From: Chlorops oryzae
Lineage: Eukaryota; Arthropoda; Insecta; Diptera; Chloropidae
Length of the DNA: 64,000 nt
Reading direction: 5' to 3'
Assembly (NCBI GenBank): GCA_020466095.1
Contig: CM035806.1
Location: 111,187,639 to 111,251,638, forward strand
Shown one piece after another: positions 45,964-56,300 of this stretch (positions within the stretch are counted from its first letter, which is position 1; every line of letters begins with the position of its first letter). Below the pieces are notes generated by a model. The model saw only the letters and a list, made by a program, of their open reading frames with translations. It did not search any database and was not told the DNA's origin. The translations under genes and the position numbers were made by a program.

Positions 45964-47251
45964 TTAGGTGTAGTAAAAAGAAATCCATTATTTTTCCAAT
46001 AGATGGCGTTATTTATCTGCATCTCGCGTTGTATAAGTCCGATCGTGTTCCGCTAGGGGGCATTAGAAAGATGACAGTTCCTACTAAAAAAGCTTTTTTG
46101 GCACTTTTTTGATTGATTGATTCAGTTTTGTTTGAGAGCTTGTCAAAGATGGACATCAGCAAAGAGAAAATTCGCTACATTTTACAGTTTTTCTTCGAAA
46201 AGGGAGAAAACGCAAGCCAGGCGGCTGAAAATGTGAATAGCGTTTATGGACCTGATACTGTAACAGCCAATCATGCGCAATTTTGGTTTCGTCGATTCCG
46301 TTCTGGTAACTTCGATGTCAAGGATGCACCACGCACTGGAAGGCCAATTGTCGAAAATGTAGATAAAATCATGGAAATTATCGAGTCCGACCGTCATGTT
46401 AGCACTGTTTCGATTGCAAAAGAGCTAAAGATTGCACAAAAAACCGTTTGGAACCATTTGAATAAGGCTGGATACACAAAGAAGCTCGATGTATGGGTGC
46501 CACACGAGTTAACGCAAAAAAACCTCATAGACCGAATTTCCATCTGCGAATCGCTGCTGAACCGCAACAAAATCGACCCATTTCTGAAGCGGTTGGTGAC
46601 TGGTGATGAAAAGTGGGTCACTTACGACAACGTCAAGCGAAAACGGTCGTGGTCGAAACACGGTGAACCGGCAGAAACGGTGGCCAAGCCAGGATTGACG
46701 GCCAGGAAGGTTTTGCTGTGTGTTTGGTGGGATTGGCAGGGAGTTATCTACTATGAGCTGCTCCCATACGGCAAAACTCTTAACTCGGAACTCTACTGTC
46801 AACAATTGGACCGTCTGAAGGAAGCAATCGCCCATAAGCGGCCAGCTTTGGCCAATAGGAGAGGAATTGTGTTCCATCAGGACAACGCCAGGCCACACAC
46901 ATCGATAGTGACTCGCCAGAAGCTCCGGGAGTTTGGTTGGGAGGTTCTTCTGCATCCACCTTATAGTCCGGACCTGGCACCAAGTGATTACCATCTGTTC
47001 CTGTCCATGGCGAACAATTTTGCTGGTGAAACATTCGCTTCAAGAGAGGCTTCTGAAATTCGACTGTCTCAATTTTTTGCTAATAGGAACGAGGGCTTCT
47101 ATGAGAGAGGCATAATGAAATTACCTTTAAAATGGCAACAAGTTATCGAACAAAACGGCGCATATTTGACCTAAATCGGGTCATTCTAACTATATTAAAT
47201 AAAGCCCTCAATTTAATGCAAAAATAATGGATTTCTTTTTACTACACCTAA
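45964..47251 (+). mobile_element. mariner transposon, apparently intact
   Basis: This 1288-bp element has inverted ends TTAGGTGTAGTAAAAAGAAA and TA on both sides (45962-45963, 47252-47253). The repeats continue through TCCATTATTTTT. One open transposase gene fills the centre. The ends and protein differ from the Himar1-like copies, so it is another mariner subfamily. Confidence 0.9.
46149..47174 (+). CDS. mariner transposase, complete open frame, DD34D
   Basis: The enzyme would cut and join transposon ends in the nucleus. I choose ATG 46149 (341 residues), the start that fits mariner length; the longer frame opens on TTG at 46113. Domains: N-terminal helix-turn-helix (ISKEKIRYILQFFFEKGENA, then FRRFRSGNFDVKDAPRTGRP linker), second helix-turn-helix (TVSIAKELKIAQKTVWNHL), the WVPHEL motif (116-121), and catalytic D153 (TGDEKW), D245 (FHQDNARPH) and D280 (SPDLAPSDYH). 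D245 and D280 have 34 residues between them, the mariner DD34D spacing. The C-terminus GAYLT ends just before the right repeat. No stop or frameshift was seen. Possible subfamily relatives are rosa- or mellifera-like; this is not resolved. Activity is plausible but untested. Confidence 0.92.
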   Translation: MDISKEKIRYILQFFFEKGENASQAAENVNSVYGPDTVTANHAQFWFRRFRSGNFDVKDAPRTGRPIVENVDKIMEIIESDRHVSTVSIAKELKIAQKTVWNHLNKAGYTKKLDVWVPHELTQKNLIDRISICESLLNRNKIDPFLKRLVTGDEKWVTYDNVKRKRSWSKHGEPAETVAKPGLTARKVLLCVWWDWQGVIYYELLPYGKTLNSELYCQQLDRLKEAIAHKRPALANRRGIVFHQDNARPHTSIVTRQKLREFGWEVLLHPPYSPDLAPSDYHLFLSMANNFAGETFASREASEIRLSQFFANRNEGFYERGIMKLPLKWQQVIEQNGAYLT

Positions 47252-47253
47252 TA

Positions 47254-48031
47254 CTACAATGTCCTCGGATTCAATTTTGAATTATCTCTTCGCGTCATTA
47301 ATTTGAGTCCCATAGATTGAGAGTCATCAGTCTGAAGCACGCGATGGGAGCCCAGTACGAGTACATATTAAATATTTTTTCAAATGTACATTTTTACGTC
47401 GAGTGTTGCTTGCACTGCACGCACTTCAAAATATAATCATTAGCTTATAAAATATAATAAAATGATACACTGAAGACTACTAGGGACTCGGCACTGCTGG
47501 CTGACTCGTTCCCTTTGCTTGGCTGAAAATTTTTTCTATAAACCAAATACATAATTTGTGATATCTATTTCTGTGGCATCTCTTTGCCAAGACCACATCT
47601 CTTCCTTAAAGGAACAAAAGCACTTCCCATGGGGGACCGACTGGCCGCCCGTGCTGTTTTCATGGTTTATTTTATAAGCCTTAAAAATCAAAAAGGAAAG
47701 AGAGAAAATTCAGTAATGCCGGTCCTTGTTGAACGAATACAACGAATATCAACTACGGATACAAATACAGTTGTGTTCAACATAAAAAGATTGCTGTCAA
47801 TTTCCCCTAAAAGAAGTTATCGTGAAATGTCACAAAATTCAGGGACTTTTTTTGTTTAGAACATTTAGGTAGGAGTTACCAGCCCGCTTTAAGAAAATTC
47901 TTAGCTTTCGCTTAAATTTTCGTAGTTACCAAATCAATTAAACCTGGTTTATTACCCCATCGATACAGTCATAAATTTTAAGATTGAAAATGTTCGAAAA
48001 TTCGAAGAGAGCTAAACAAAAAACATATGTA
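47254..48031. other. Unassigned spacer
   Basis: No repeat partner or convincing gene is seen. A 91-residue frame at 47584-47859 is not recognised. Confidence 0.4.
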
Positions 48032-49636
48032 CAGTAGCGTGCAGAAATGAGTACATGTTGGGATCTTCAATTGTTTTCTCCTTATATCTCCGGTGTTAAT
48101 AAATATATCCTAGTCAAATTTTTGGTATATGTACTGCAAATATTTTGGAATACAAATAGTTAGACGAAAACGTGGTAAAGATTGTAGGAAAAGAGAGAAC
48201 AGAAAATATGGTGTAAGACTCACATGTACTCATTTTTGCTCATTTGGAAAATTTTCTAACGATTTAGATTAAATAGGTAGCAGGCGGGAAAAATTATGAA
48301 TGTTAGTAGATGGCACATTGGGAGCATAGTCAAGGACCCCAAAACATAGATCTCACATCTTTCTGATAACTTTATGGCTGTAGAGGCATCGTTTAATGTC
48401 GGGTTGAGATATGTTATAAAAATCAATACAAAAATAAATAATAACAATAAAACTAGAACGAGTTAATTATGTATTTAATTAAATAGTTATACAATTGATT
48501 ATTTCAGAAAATTTCACACTGATCGGTTGCCTAGTTTGTTCAAAAAGTACATACAAACTATGAAACATTTAATAACACAGCTGCACAAAAAAAAATTGAT
48601 GAAGAGTACTTTTGATGCGGGGTATCATTTTATATGTAATTTGGCATGGAGAATCCGAATCTGTAACCCGTTTAGTCAGATTGGCTCCAGTTTTCGAGAA
48701 AAATTAAAAAAACCGTTATTTGTGAGAGTAGCTACGAAAAAAAAAAATTTAAAGGGGGAGGTAGGGGATCGGGGTAAGATGTATGTCAGAAGAAGGGGAA
48801 TTTAAACCTCTACCCAATACTTTTTACTATTTAATTTTCCAAGGTGTACTTTTTGAAAAATTCAAAAAAAATCGTTGCTTTTTTTGAAAAAAGTCACAAT
48901 TTTCAGTTTTCCGTACTTACTATTTCATATTAAAAGCTACAAAAATTTCATTAAATATAAATTTATATATTTTTTTATGAAAGCAAATTCTTTTCCCTTT
49001 AGAACGGATGATTGCGTAAAAAGTAGTGGTCCGATCAAAGTCAAATTTAAAGTTTCACTTTGCGACAACTATCCTCTTCACCACTATAGTGAAACTTTGA
49101 AAATTCTGTTGTTGTAATATTTTGTTGGCACTATTTTTAGAAGAAAGCAATAAATTATTAAATGTTTCATAGTTTGTATGTACTTTTTGAACAAACTAGG
49201 CAACCGATCAGTGTGAAATTTTCTGAAATAATCAATTGTATAACTATTTATTTAAATACATAATTGACTTGTTCTAGTTTTATTGTTATTATTTATTTTT
49301 GTATTATTTTTTATATCATATCTCAACCCGACATTAAACGATGCCTCTACACTGATAGAAAAATGGCATGCTAAAATTAAGAATTTTATTTTTGATTTTA
49401 CAATGCAACATTCTTGAAATTTCATGCTTGAACTCAGCATACTGACCGAAAAACATTCTAAAATCAAGAAAAGCGGTATTAGTTTTAGACTTTTTTCTTG
49501 TTTCCAGCAATCAATTCTAAAAGCATTCTCAAATCAAGAATCAATTCTTGACTTTTAAATACTCTGAAATTCTACAGTTAAATTTTCTCGAAAGTTAAGA
49601 TAATAAATTTAGCACTCGCGAATGAGATCTCTCTTT

Positions 49637-49703
49637 AGCGTAGAGGATAGCGTGAGCGCTTAGCAATCTGAAGTGGCCAGGTTAGAGCCCTGTTGCAGGC
49701 GGA
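49637..49703 (+). pseudogene. tRNA-like module (forward member of a pair)
   Basis: TAGCGTAGAGGATAGCG is close to a consensus A box. CGCTTAGCAATCTGAAG is anticodon-arm-like. GGTTAGAGCCC is a degenerate B box followed by GTTGCAGGCGGAA. It resembles the forward module at 39029-39099. Confidence 0.5.
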
Positions 49704-50096
49704 AAGAAGTTCTCGAAATATTAGAACTCGGAAGACGTAAGCAAATTTTAAGGAAAAAGTAAATGGTTCAACTCGGAGAGGAGAAAAAAAATCGCCAGTG
49801 ATAAAGTAAAATTTCTATCCTGTCTTCAAAGTTGTCATGTACGTGCCTTTTACAAAATTGCTATGAGTTTACGAGTTTCAAATGAAACTTTTTATTTTAT
49901 TCCTCAAAGCTCTTAAAATATTATTTATCGGGCATGTCACAGAAATCGAATACGACTGAAAACGTTCGAATTCGCTTAAATTTGTATGGAAATTTCATTG
50001 ATTTCGAACGTTTTCAATCGTTTTCGATTTCTGTGACATGCCCGTATGTGTTATATTATCAACTGATTCAAAAAAAAAAAAAAAAATCTACTCGAC

Positions 50097-50152
50097 GAGA
50101 GTGGGGATTGAACCCGCAGACATCGGATTGTGAGGCAAAAATGCATTCCAAA
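50097..50152 (-). pseudogene. tRNA-like module (reverse member of a pair)
   Basis: On the minus strand GCCTCACAATCCGATG is anticodon-arm-like and GCGGGTTCAATCCCCAC is a good B box/T arm. The A box is not clear. It faces the module at 49637-49703. Confidence 0.45.
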
Positions 50153-50631
50153 AAAACATGCTAAACTCAAGAATTTTCCAAGAATCCATTCTAAAAAGCG
50201 TTCTCGAAATATCAAGAATTTAATTCTTGAATCAAGAATTTTCGTGCTTAACAGACTATTAAGCGAGAAATTCTTGATTATCGACTCAAAATTCTTATTT
50301 TTAGCAAGTTTTTTCTATCAGTGTACAGCCATAAGATTATCGAAAAGATAAGAGATCTATGTTTTGGGGTCCTTGACTATTCTCCCAATGTACCATCTAC
50401 AAACATTCATAATTTTTCCCGCCTACTACCTATTTAATCTAAATCGTTAGAAATTTTTTCCAAATGAGCAAAAATGAGTACATGTGAGTCTTACACTATA
50501 TTTTCTGTTCTCTCTTCTTAGTGAAGTACATATGCCAAAAATTTGACTAGGATATGTTTATTAACACCGGATATATAAGGAGAAAACAATTGAAGATCCC
50601 AACATGTACTCTTTTCTGCTCGCTACTATAT

Positions 50632-51576
50632 GTTTCATACAATACTACAAGCGACACTCTCTAATTTTTTTGAATTTGCTTGTAGGTATGATAAGAATGT
50701 GTACGAGTGAAGGCAACAGGAAACAACTTACATGAGTGCGACTGAAAAAGAAAGAGTTCTGTCAACGACTGCTGTGGTGAAAATTCAACAACCCAGCAGG
50801 AAGTATGAGTAGTTAAGCTCTTGCGTTTTACTAGTTCTTATTCCACCAGTGCTGGTTGTTCTTTATACCCCTGCTTATTTATAATTCTGTACAAAATTAA
50901 GATTGCGTGTGGGCTAAAAATCACCACTTGTACACTTGAACTAACAATTTTTTTTTAGTAATTTGGGCACCAATTGGGTAAATTGGGTAGAGTAAAATAC
51001 CCGTTGTTTTTTAAAAACTAGTCACCATAATACGTTGTATTTTTGGTTTATTTTTTTGTTCTGAAATTTTTTGAGCGTCCTATACCCAATATTCAAGACA
51101 CAGAATTATTTTTGGTATTCGTTTAATTTACAAAAATATTTGTAATATATAAAGATATTTTTATTTTTCATTTCGGAGTATCAACGCTCTTTGCAACAAC
51201 TCTATCATAACAAATGTTATTACTGAAACCATTTTTCCATACAATACAAGTCGGAGATCTATAGGAAGCTGTAGCCCCCTTTGCACTAGTTCTTTAGTTG
51301 TGGTGAAAGTACTAGTTGCCTTGGGACAACTTACCCCACGCTCCCTAGAGGGTAATAAGCTTTGAGCTCTGCTGTGTTGAAAGTCAGATTGTAATGTCGA
51401 TGTGTGAGTTCGTCTGTACACAAATCGAGGTGAAAGTCGGTTTATTTTATGTGAGTGTATTGACTGTGGGCAAAGTCAGATTGTGAATGGGCAAAGTCGG
51501 TTTATACAAGCTCCCCTCACCCGTCTTAGTGATTTTGGGAAGTGTCGCTTGTAGTATTGTATGATATGTTTAAAAA
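50632..51576. repeat. Inverted repeat of about 35 bp with an 860-bp interior
   Basis: CATACAATACTACAAGCGAC at 50637 is mirrored at 51545-51570 (GTCGCTTGTAGTATTGTATG). The left repeat lies directly beside the end of the preceding palindromic element. The interior has ordinary-looking text and some GAAAGTCGGTTTAT repeats (about 51430-51510) but no recognised gene. It may be another TIR element. Confidence 0.5.
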
Positions 51577-51692
51577 AAATTTAAAAGAAAAAAATACTTT
51601 TGTTAAAATTTTAACGTTTTTCCATCGGCCTGCTAGTTTAAAAGAGTTTTCGCAAATAGCAAAAGCCACATGTTTTTGAACTTAAATTTAAA

Positions 51693-51775
51693 AATGTGGC
51701 AGCACATTTTCGAATATCGAAATCTCTAACACGGCAGCACATTTTCGAATATCGAATTCTCTAACACGGCAGCCA
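51693..51775. repeat. 45-bp tandem duplication
   Basis: The phrase GGCAGCACATTTTCGAATAT followed by CGAA(A/T)TCTCTAACAC occurs twice in a row. The surrounding 51577-52060 shows no gene. Confidence 0.8.
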
Positions 51776-52060
51776 CACGTTCAATTTTTGGCTTTCAACT
51801 TCCCATGCACTCAAAACATTTTACTAACACACTCACACTTTTAGAAATTGAACCCCAACTTGACTTCAATTTTGCTTTCAAGCTCTGTTTCAATTTAACG
51901 TTCAAGTTTTTAACAGCTGATCATAGTTGCATAGCTTTCGAAGTTGTTTCCTTGACGACGGCATCTTGAAAATAGAATTGTCTTTCAAGTCGCGTGCAGC
52001 CTACGTCATAGCTTCAATTTTGAAGAATTTTGACAACCAGTGGGTGTGCTCAACTGTGGC

Positions 52061-52203
52061 CTTTTACATTAGAGCAACTATTGCCGGCAATTTTTTGGTT
52101 TATTGGCGAGACGAAGCGCGGAGGGGTAGTTTCTCTACATCCCCGAGTTTCGTCTCGCCAATAAACCAAAAAATTGCCGGCAATAGTTGCCCTAATGTAA
52201 AAG
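52061..52203. mobile_element. Hairpin MITE, 143 bp
   Basis: Inverted arms of about 57 bp (CTTTTACATTAGAGCAACTA at the left, mirror at the right) differ at about two positions and surround a loop of about 30 bp rich in CTACATCCCCGAG. The arms share ATTGCCGGCAATTTTTTGGT and TTGGCGAGACGAA. No target duplication is certain. Transcripts would fold into a long duplex. Confidence 0.75.
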
Positions 52204-52538
52204 GGCACATTTGAAAGCAAATTATTGAACGTGTAACTGCAGTGTAAGACCGGTTTAATTTGACTTGTAAGGTATATACACTATGGGGCAAATGTAAAAA
52301 CGCACCATTATTTTTTGACTTACTGTTTGTAACTGAGGCAATAAGTAAAAATTGCGGATGAGGAATGAAAAAGAATAAAGAATTACATAATTGCGTTAAA
52401 AAATAACAACAAAATCGCATGGTAGTCTTCCGTTATGTTCAAATGTTTGTTTTATCATTGGTGCATATTTATAAACGCATAATTTGAAACTTCTTAATAT
52501 TAGTAAAATTCTTATGTTAGATTAACAATAACATATGA

Positions 52539-53060
52539 TTAGTAATGTGTGGAGCCACCTTTATTTGAAATAAGCTCAAATAAGCGATTCGGCATGCTAT
52601 TAATTAAAGAGCGTAACGTATCCTTGTCCAGCGACTCCCAAACCTCTATAACGGCAGTTTTCAGTTCCGCCACATTTGCATACTGCTTGTTTTAAGCATA
52701 TACTCGACGCGCAAGTGTTCCCCAAATGTTTTCGATGGGATTTATGTCGGGGGAGCAAGCAGGCCATTCCAAAACGTGGATTTTTTGCAACCCAAGCCAT
52801 TCATTTGTTGCTCTACTTCTATGCACAGAGGCGTTGTCTTGCTGGAATACCCACTTTCCTTTTCTCCTTCTACGTAGAAATGGAAGAAGGTTCATCCTCA
52901 ATACATCCATGTACTCATATGGGTGCTTGGGAAGGCTAGTTCTAGGCAGCCACGGCTGCAGAATGCTCCCCAAACCATTAAGCTTCCACCACCAAAATTT
53001 CTTTTGGAGAAAAAACGCGGTTCATTCCGCAAATCTCTCCAGTACTACCTAAAACCATCG
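52539..53060 (-). pseudogene. Tc1-like transposase, catalytic and C-terminal part
   Basis: It reads [19 protein letters not shown] (second aspartate) and [20 protein letters not shown] (glutamate), followed after a stop at about 52693 by a tail ending STHY with its stop at 52539. The upstream coding DNA is cut by the Copia insertion at 53066 and continues at 57641, where the mirror encodes DEKKFNLDG-type text (first catalytic aspartate). Frames are also disturbed between 52973 and 53060. Confidence 0.8.
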
Positions 53061-53065
53061 GGACC

Positions 53066-53341
53066 TAATAACGAAGATAACCTCAGAGTCCTTTTTCCTG
53101 TAGATATCCTCAGTATCCTGATATCCTCAGTATCCTTTGTCTTTTGGTAGACCAATATCCTCAGTAAGTATCCTCTGAGATATCCTCGGAATAATCGAGC
53201 AAAAAAGAATAGTCCTTATAATTATTAAAAACTATTTCTTTTTATTTTTCAACTGACTAACTTCTACAAATTCAGAATAAGGAAAACATCAAACAATGAA
53301 TATATCTATGTTTACTAGATATAAACATTTTATAATCAATA
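53066..53341 (-). repeat. Copia 3' LTR
   Basis: This 276-bp repeat, TAATAACGAAGATAACC to TTATAATCAATA on the plus strand, is identical by reading to 57360-57635. Inside are repeated ATCCTCAGTATCCT motifs. It lies beyond the polypurine tract at the end of the coding frame. Confidence 0.95.
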
Positions 53342-53347
53342 CTCCCA

Positions 53348-56300
53348 CTAAATGTTTACGTTCTTCATTATCAGCTCTCTCAAAAATTTAAACTGAGGTC
53401 GTGAAAGTGGCTTTGTAAGTATATCTGCCAATTCTGCTTCACTGTTGATGTACTCCACATTAAATTCACCATTTTCATATTTTTCACGGATAAAGTGAAA
53501 ACGAACGTCAATATGCTTAGTCCTTTTATGATGCTCAGGATTCTTTATTATTTTGATTGCACTTTGATTGTCAACATAGAGTGTGCATTTCAGCGAACAT
53601 TCTGATATTTCCATCAGCAGCCGTTTGAGCCATATAATATCTTTTACAGATTCAGAAGCAGCAATATATTCTGCTTCTGTAGTTGAAATGGATACACATT
53701 TCTGTTGTTGAGAACGCCAACCAACTGTACTCGTTCCAACCTGAACAATCATTCCTGATGTCGATCTTCTGTTTTCTGTATCACTCGCATAGTCTGAATC
53801 AGAATATACGTTTAAGTGCATTTTGCTTGACTTTTCATATAGTAAACCATAATTAATCGTTCCATGCAAATATCGTAATACCCTTTTTGCTGCAATCTTA
53901 TGTTCTGCATTTGGATTTTCGAGATGCCTACTTAAAACTCCCACAGCATAGGAAATATCTGGACGTGTTAAAATTGATAGATATAACAAAGATCCAATCA
54001 ATTCTCGGTAAGGAAATATAACACACTTGGATTCTTGCAAATTTCCTATTGAATGTCTTTCCATTGGTGTTGAAATGCTGTTACAGTCCTCCATGTTAAA
54101 TTTCTGCAAAATTCTTAAAATATATTGAGTCTGATGTAAAAATAAGAATCCATTTTCGATTTGAAATCCCAAGAATTTTGATAATTCACATAGCTTAATT
54201 TCAAAATTCTTTTTGAGGTAATTAATAAATTCGTTAGAAAGATTTTCATTATTTGACATGACTAAACCATCATCTACGTATATAGCTAGTATTAACTTAG
54301 CACCATTTGAAATTTTAATGAAAATGCAAGGGTCAGCGTTGCTTGACTTCATGTCGAACTTGTCAATAATATCAACAAATTTCTTATTGAAACATCTTGG
54401 AGCTTGCTTCAACCCATACAGACTGCGTTTAAGCCTGCACACCATACTTTTTTCTTGAACATACCCTGGTGGTTGTTGCATATAAATTTCTTCATCCAAG
54501 TCACCGTAAAGGAACGCTGTCTTTATGTCGAATTGTTGAATTGACAATTTTTCTTGTACTGCATATGCAAACAATACTCGAATAGATTCGTGTTTAACAA
54601 CTGGACTGAACGTCTCTTCGTAATCCAATCCATATACTTGCGTAAATCCTCTAGCAACCAGACGAGCTTTAAATCGTTCAGCTCTACCATTCGGATTCTG
54701 CTTTACTTTATACACCCATTTGCAATCAACCAATTTCCTATTATTAGGTAACTTACATAACTCCCATGTTTGGTTTTTCATCAACGCATCATATTCCTCA
54801 TCCATTGCAGATTTCCATTCTTCCGAATACTTTGACTTCATTGCTTCTTCAAATGATGAAGGTTCATCTGCTTCAGCTACACTCAAGAACATACTGAAAA
54901 TATTGAGATTTCTTTTCGATCTCAGATTATACCCTGATCCTTGTCTATTTCCTTGAGATTCTTCTTGATGTTCAACAAAAGTTGAGAGTTGAATCGAATC
55001 CTCATCACCCACTTTCTGATTTGAAGTTACATCCTCTTTTTGAACTATCAGTTCTTGATTAGAGTTCTCTTGATTTACTTGTTGATTTGATCCGTCTACC
55101 TGTATATTTCGGAGTTGATTTTCATCTTCGAGGTCTGGAATCCGAAAAATTATCTTATTCTCTGCTGTAGAATTTGAACTTTTATCATCAGCTAATTCAT
55201 TTCCAAATATTACATCACGATGAATTTCAACTTTGTTTGTTTCGTTGAAATAAATTCTAAAACCTTTTGTGTTGTAATCATAACCCACAAAAATGCCTGC
55301 TTTGCTTTTCTTGTCAAGTTTTCTTCTTATTTGCTTCGGTATATGACAGAAAACTTTACATCCAAACACTTTCAGTTGATAGATGTTCGGAACTTTATCA
55401 AACCACAATTCTATTGGGCTTTTACCAGTTTCAGAACTAGGTCCGCTGATGTTCAAAGTATAAACAACATAATGTATCGCTTCCGCCCATAACTTCTTTG
55501 GTAATTCTTTTGAATATAACACACTGCGAGCAAGTTCTACAATTGTTCGAATTTCTCTTTCTGCGCAACCGTTTTGTTCTGGTGTATATGGTACAGTTCT
55601 TTGATGCTGGATGCCTTCATTGGATAACAGTTCTTGAACCCGTTTGTTACAGAACTCAGTTCCATTGTCACTTTGAAAAACGAATACTGAACGACTTCGG
55701 TTTTTGACCATCATCAAAAATTCTCGTAACTTTTCTTCAACTTCGTCCTTATATTTTAGGAAATAAATCCATTTGTATCTTGAGAAATCATCCTTCAGAA
55801 GCAAAAAATATTTGGATCCTCCCACAGATTCTTCTTCCATGGGTCCACATATATCACCATGAATTATTTCTCCGCACTTTTTTGCTCGATTACTGCTTGT
55901 TTGAAATGTAATCCGATGTTGCTTCCCATAGCAACATCCTTCGCAAACATCACTGATATCATTTTTGTATGCAATGTTGTGGCATCTGAGTTGTTCTTTG
56001 ACATGAGTAAAATTTTGGTGCGCCAATCTATTATGCCACAGCAGGAGAGACACTGCACTTCCAGCCGATGCCACGTTAGCTGAATCCCCGTATTCTGCGT
56101 TACTTGGTATCAAAACGTTCATACACATTTCAAATAAATTACTTTTACGTATTCCTTTTGCATGAACTACATTATTGCGAATAAACTTGCATTCGCTCTT
56201 ACTAGAGATGAATTCAAAACCTTTCTCCATTGTAGCAATTGTAGAAAAAAGGTTAACTCTTATGTTTGGCATGAAAAGAACATTTTCCAGATACTTCTTT

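Larger units (their letters stand above)
49350..50323. mobile_element. TA-flanked TIR element with facing tRNA-like modules
   Basis: The ends are CACTGATAGAAAAA and the mirror TTTTTTCTATCAGTG, with TA duplicated at 49348-49349 and 50324-50325. The uninserted site survives in the left arm of the host palindrome near 48375 (mirror reads CCTCTACAGCC). Inside, ATTCTAAAATCAAGAA-type motifs are repeated in both orientations, and GAAAACGTTCGAATTCGC near 49963 faces CGAACGTTTTC near 50005. It carries no transposase. Confidence 0.75.
48032..50628. mobile_element. Palindromic Tc1-type-ended element without transposase
   Basis: The ends are CAGTAGCGTGCAGAAATGAG (left) and the mirror of TAGTAGCGAGCAGAAAAGAG (right), with TA at 48030-48031 and 50629-50630. 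Arms of about 510 bp match: 48032-48560 against 49150-49349 plus 50326-50628. They share TGTTGGGATCTTCAATTG, ATGAATGTT, GGACCCCAAAACATAG and TTCAAAAAGTACATACAAAC. The spacer (48565-49150) has GAATCCGAATCTGTAACCCG, similar to text in the D elements, and no coding frame of note. Another element is nested in the right arm. Confidence 0.7.

Noticed and set aside
46182..47043. Minus-strand frames of 71-161 residues across the mariner
   Set aside because: They are antisense shadows of the plus-strand transposase gene at 46149-47174.
4134..50152. Functional tRNA genes
   Set aside because: A and B boxes are present but acceptor stems do not pair and several anticodon arms are distorted, so I call them tRNA-like only.
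51927..52214. 95-residue plus-strand frame
   Set aside because: Its second half is the hairpin MITE at 52061-52203, and no start or splice context supports a gene.
52676..53150. Plus-strand frames of 75-108 residues near 53 kb
   Set aside because: They are antisense to the Tc1-like transposase and then cross into the Copia LTR.
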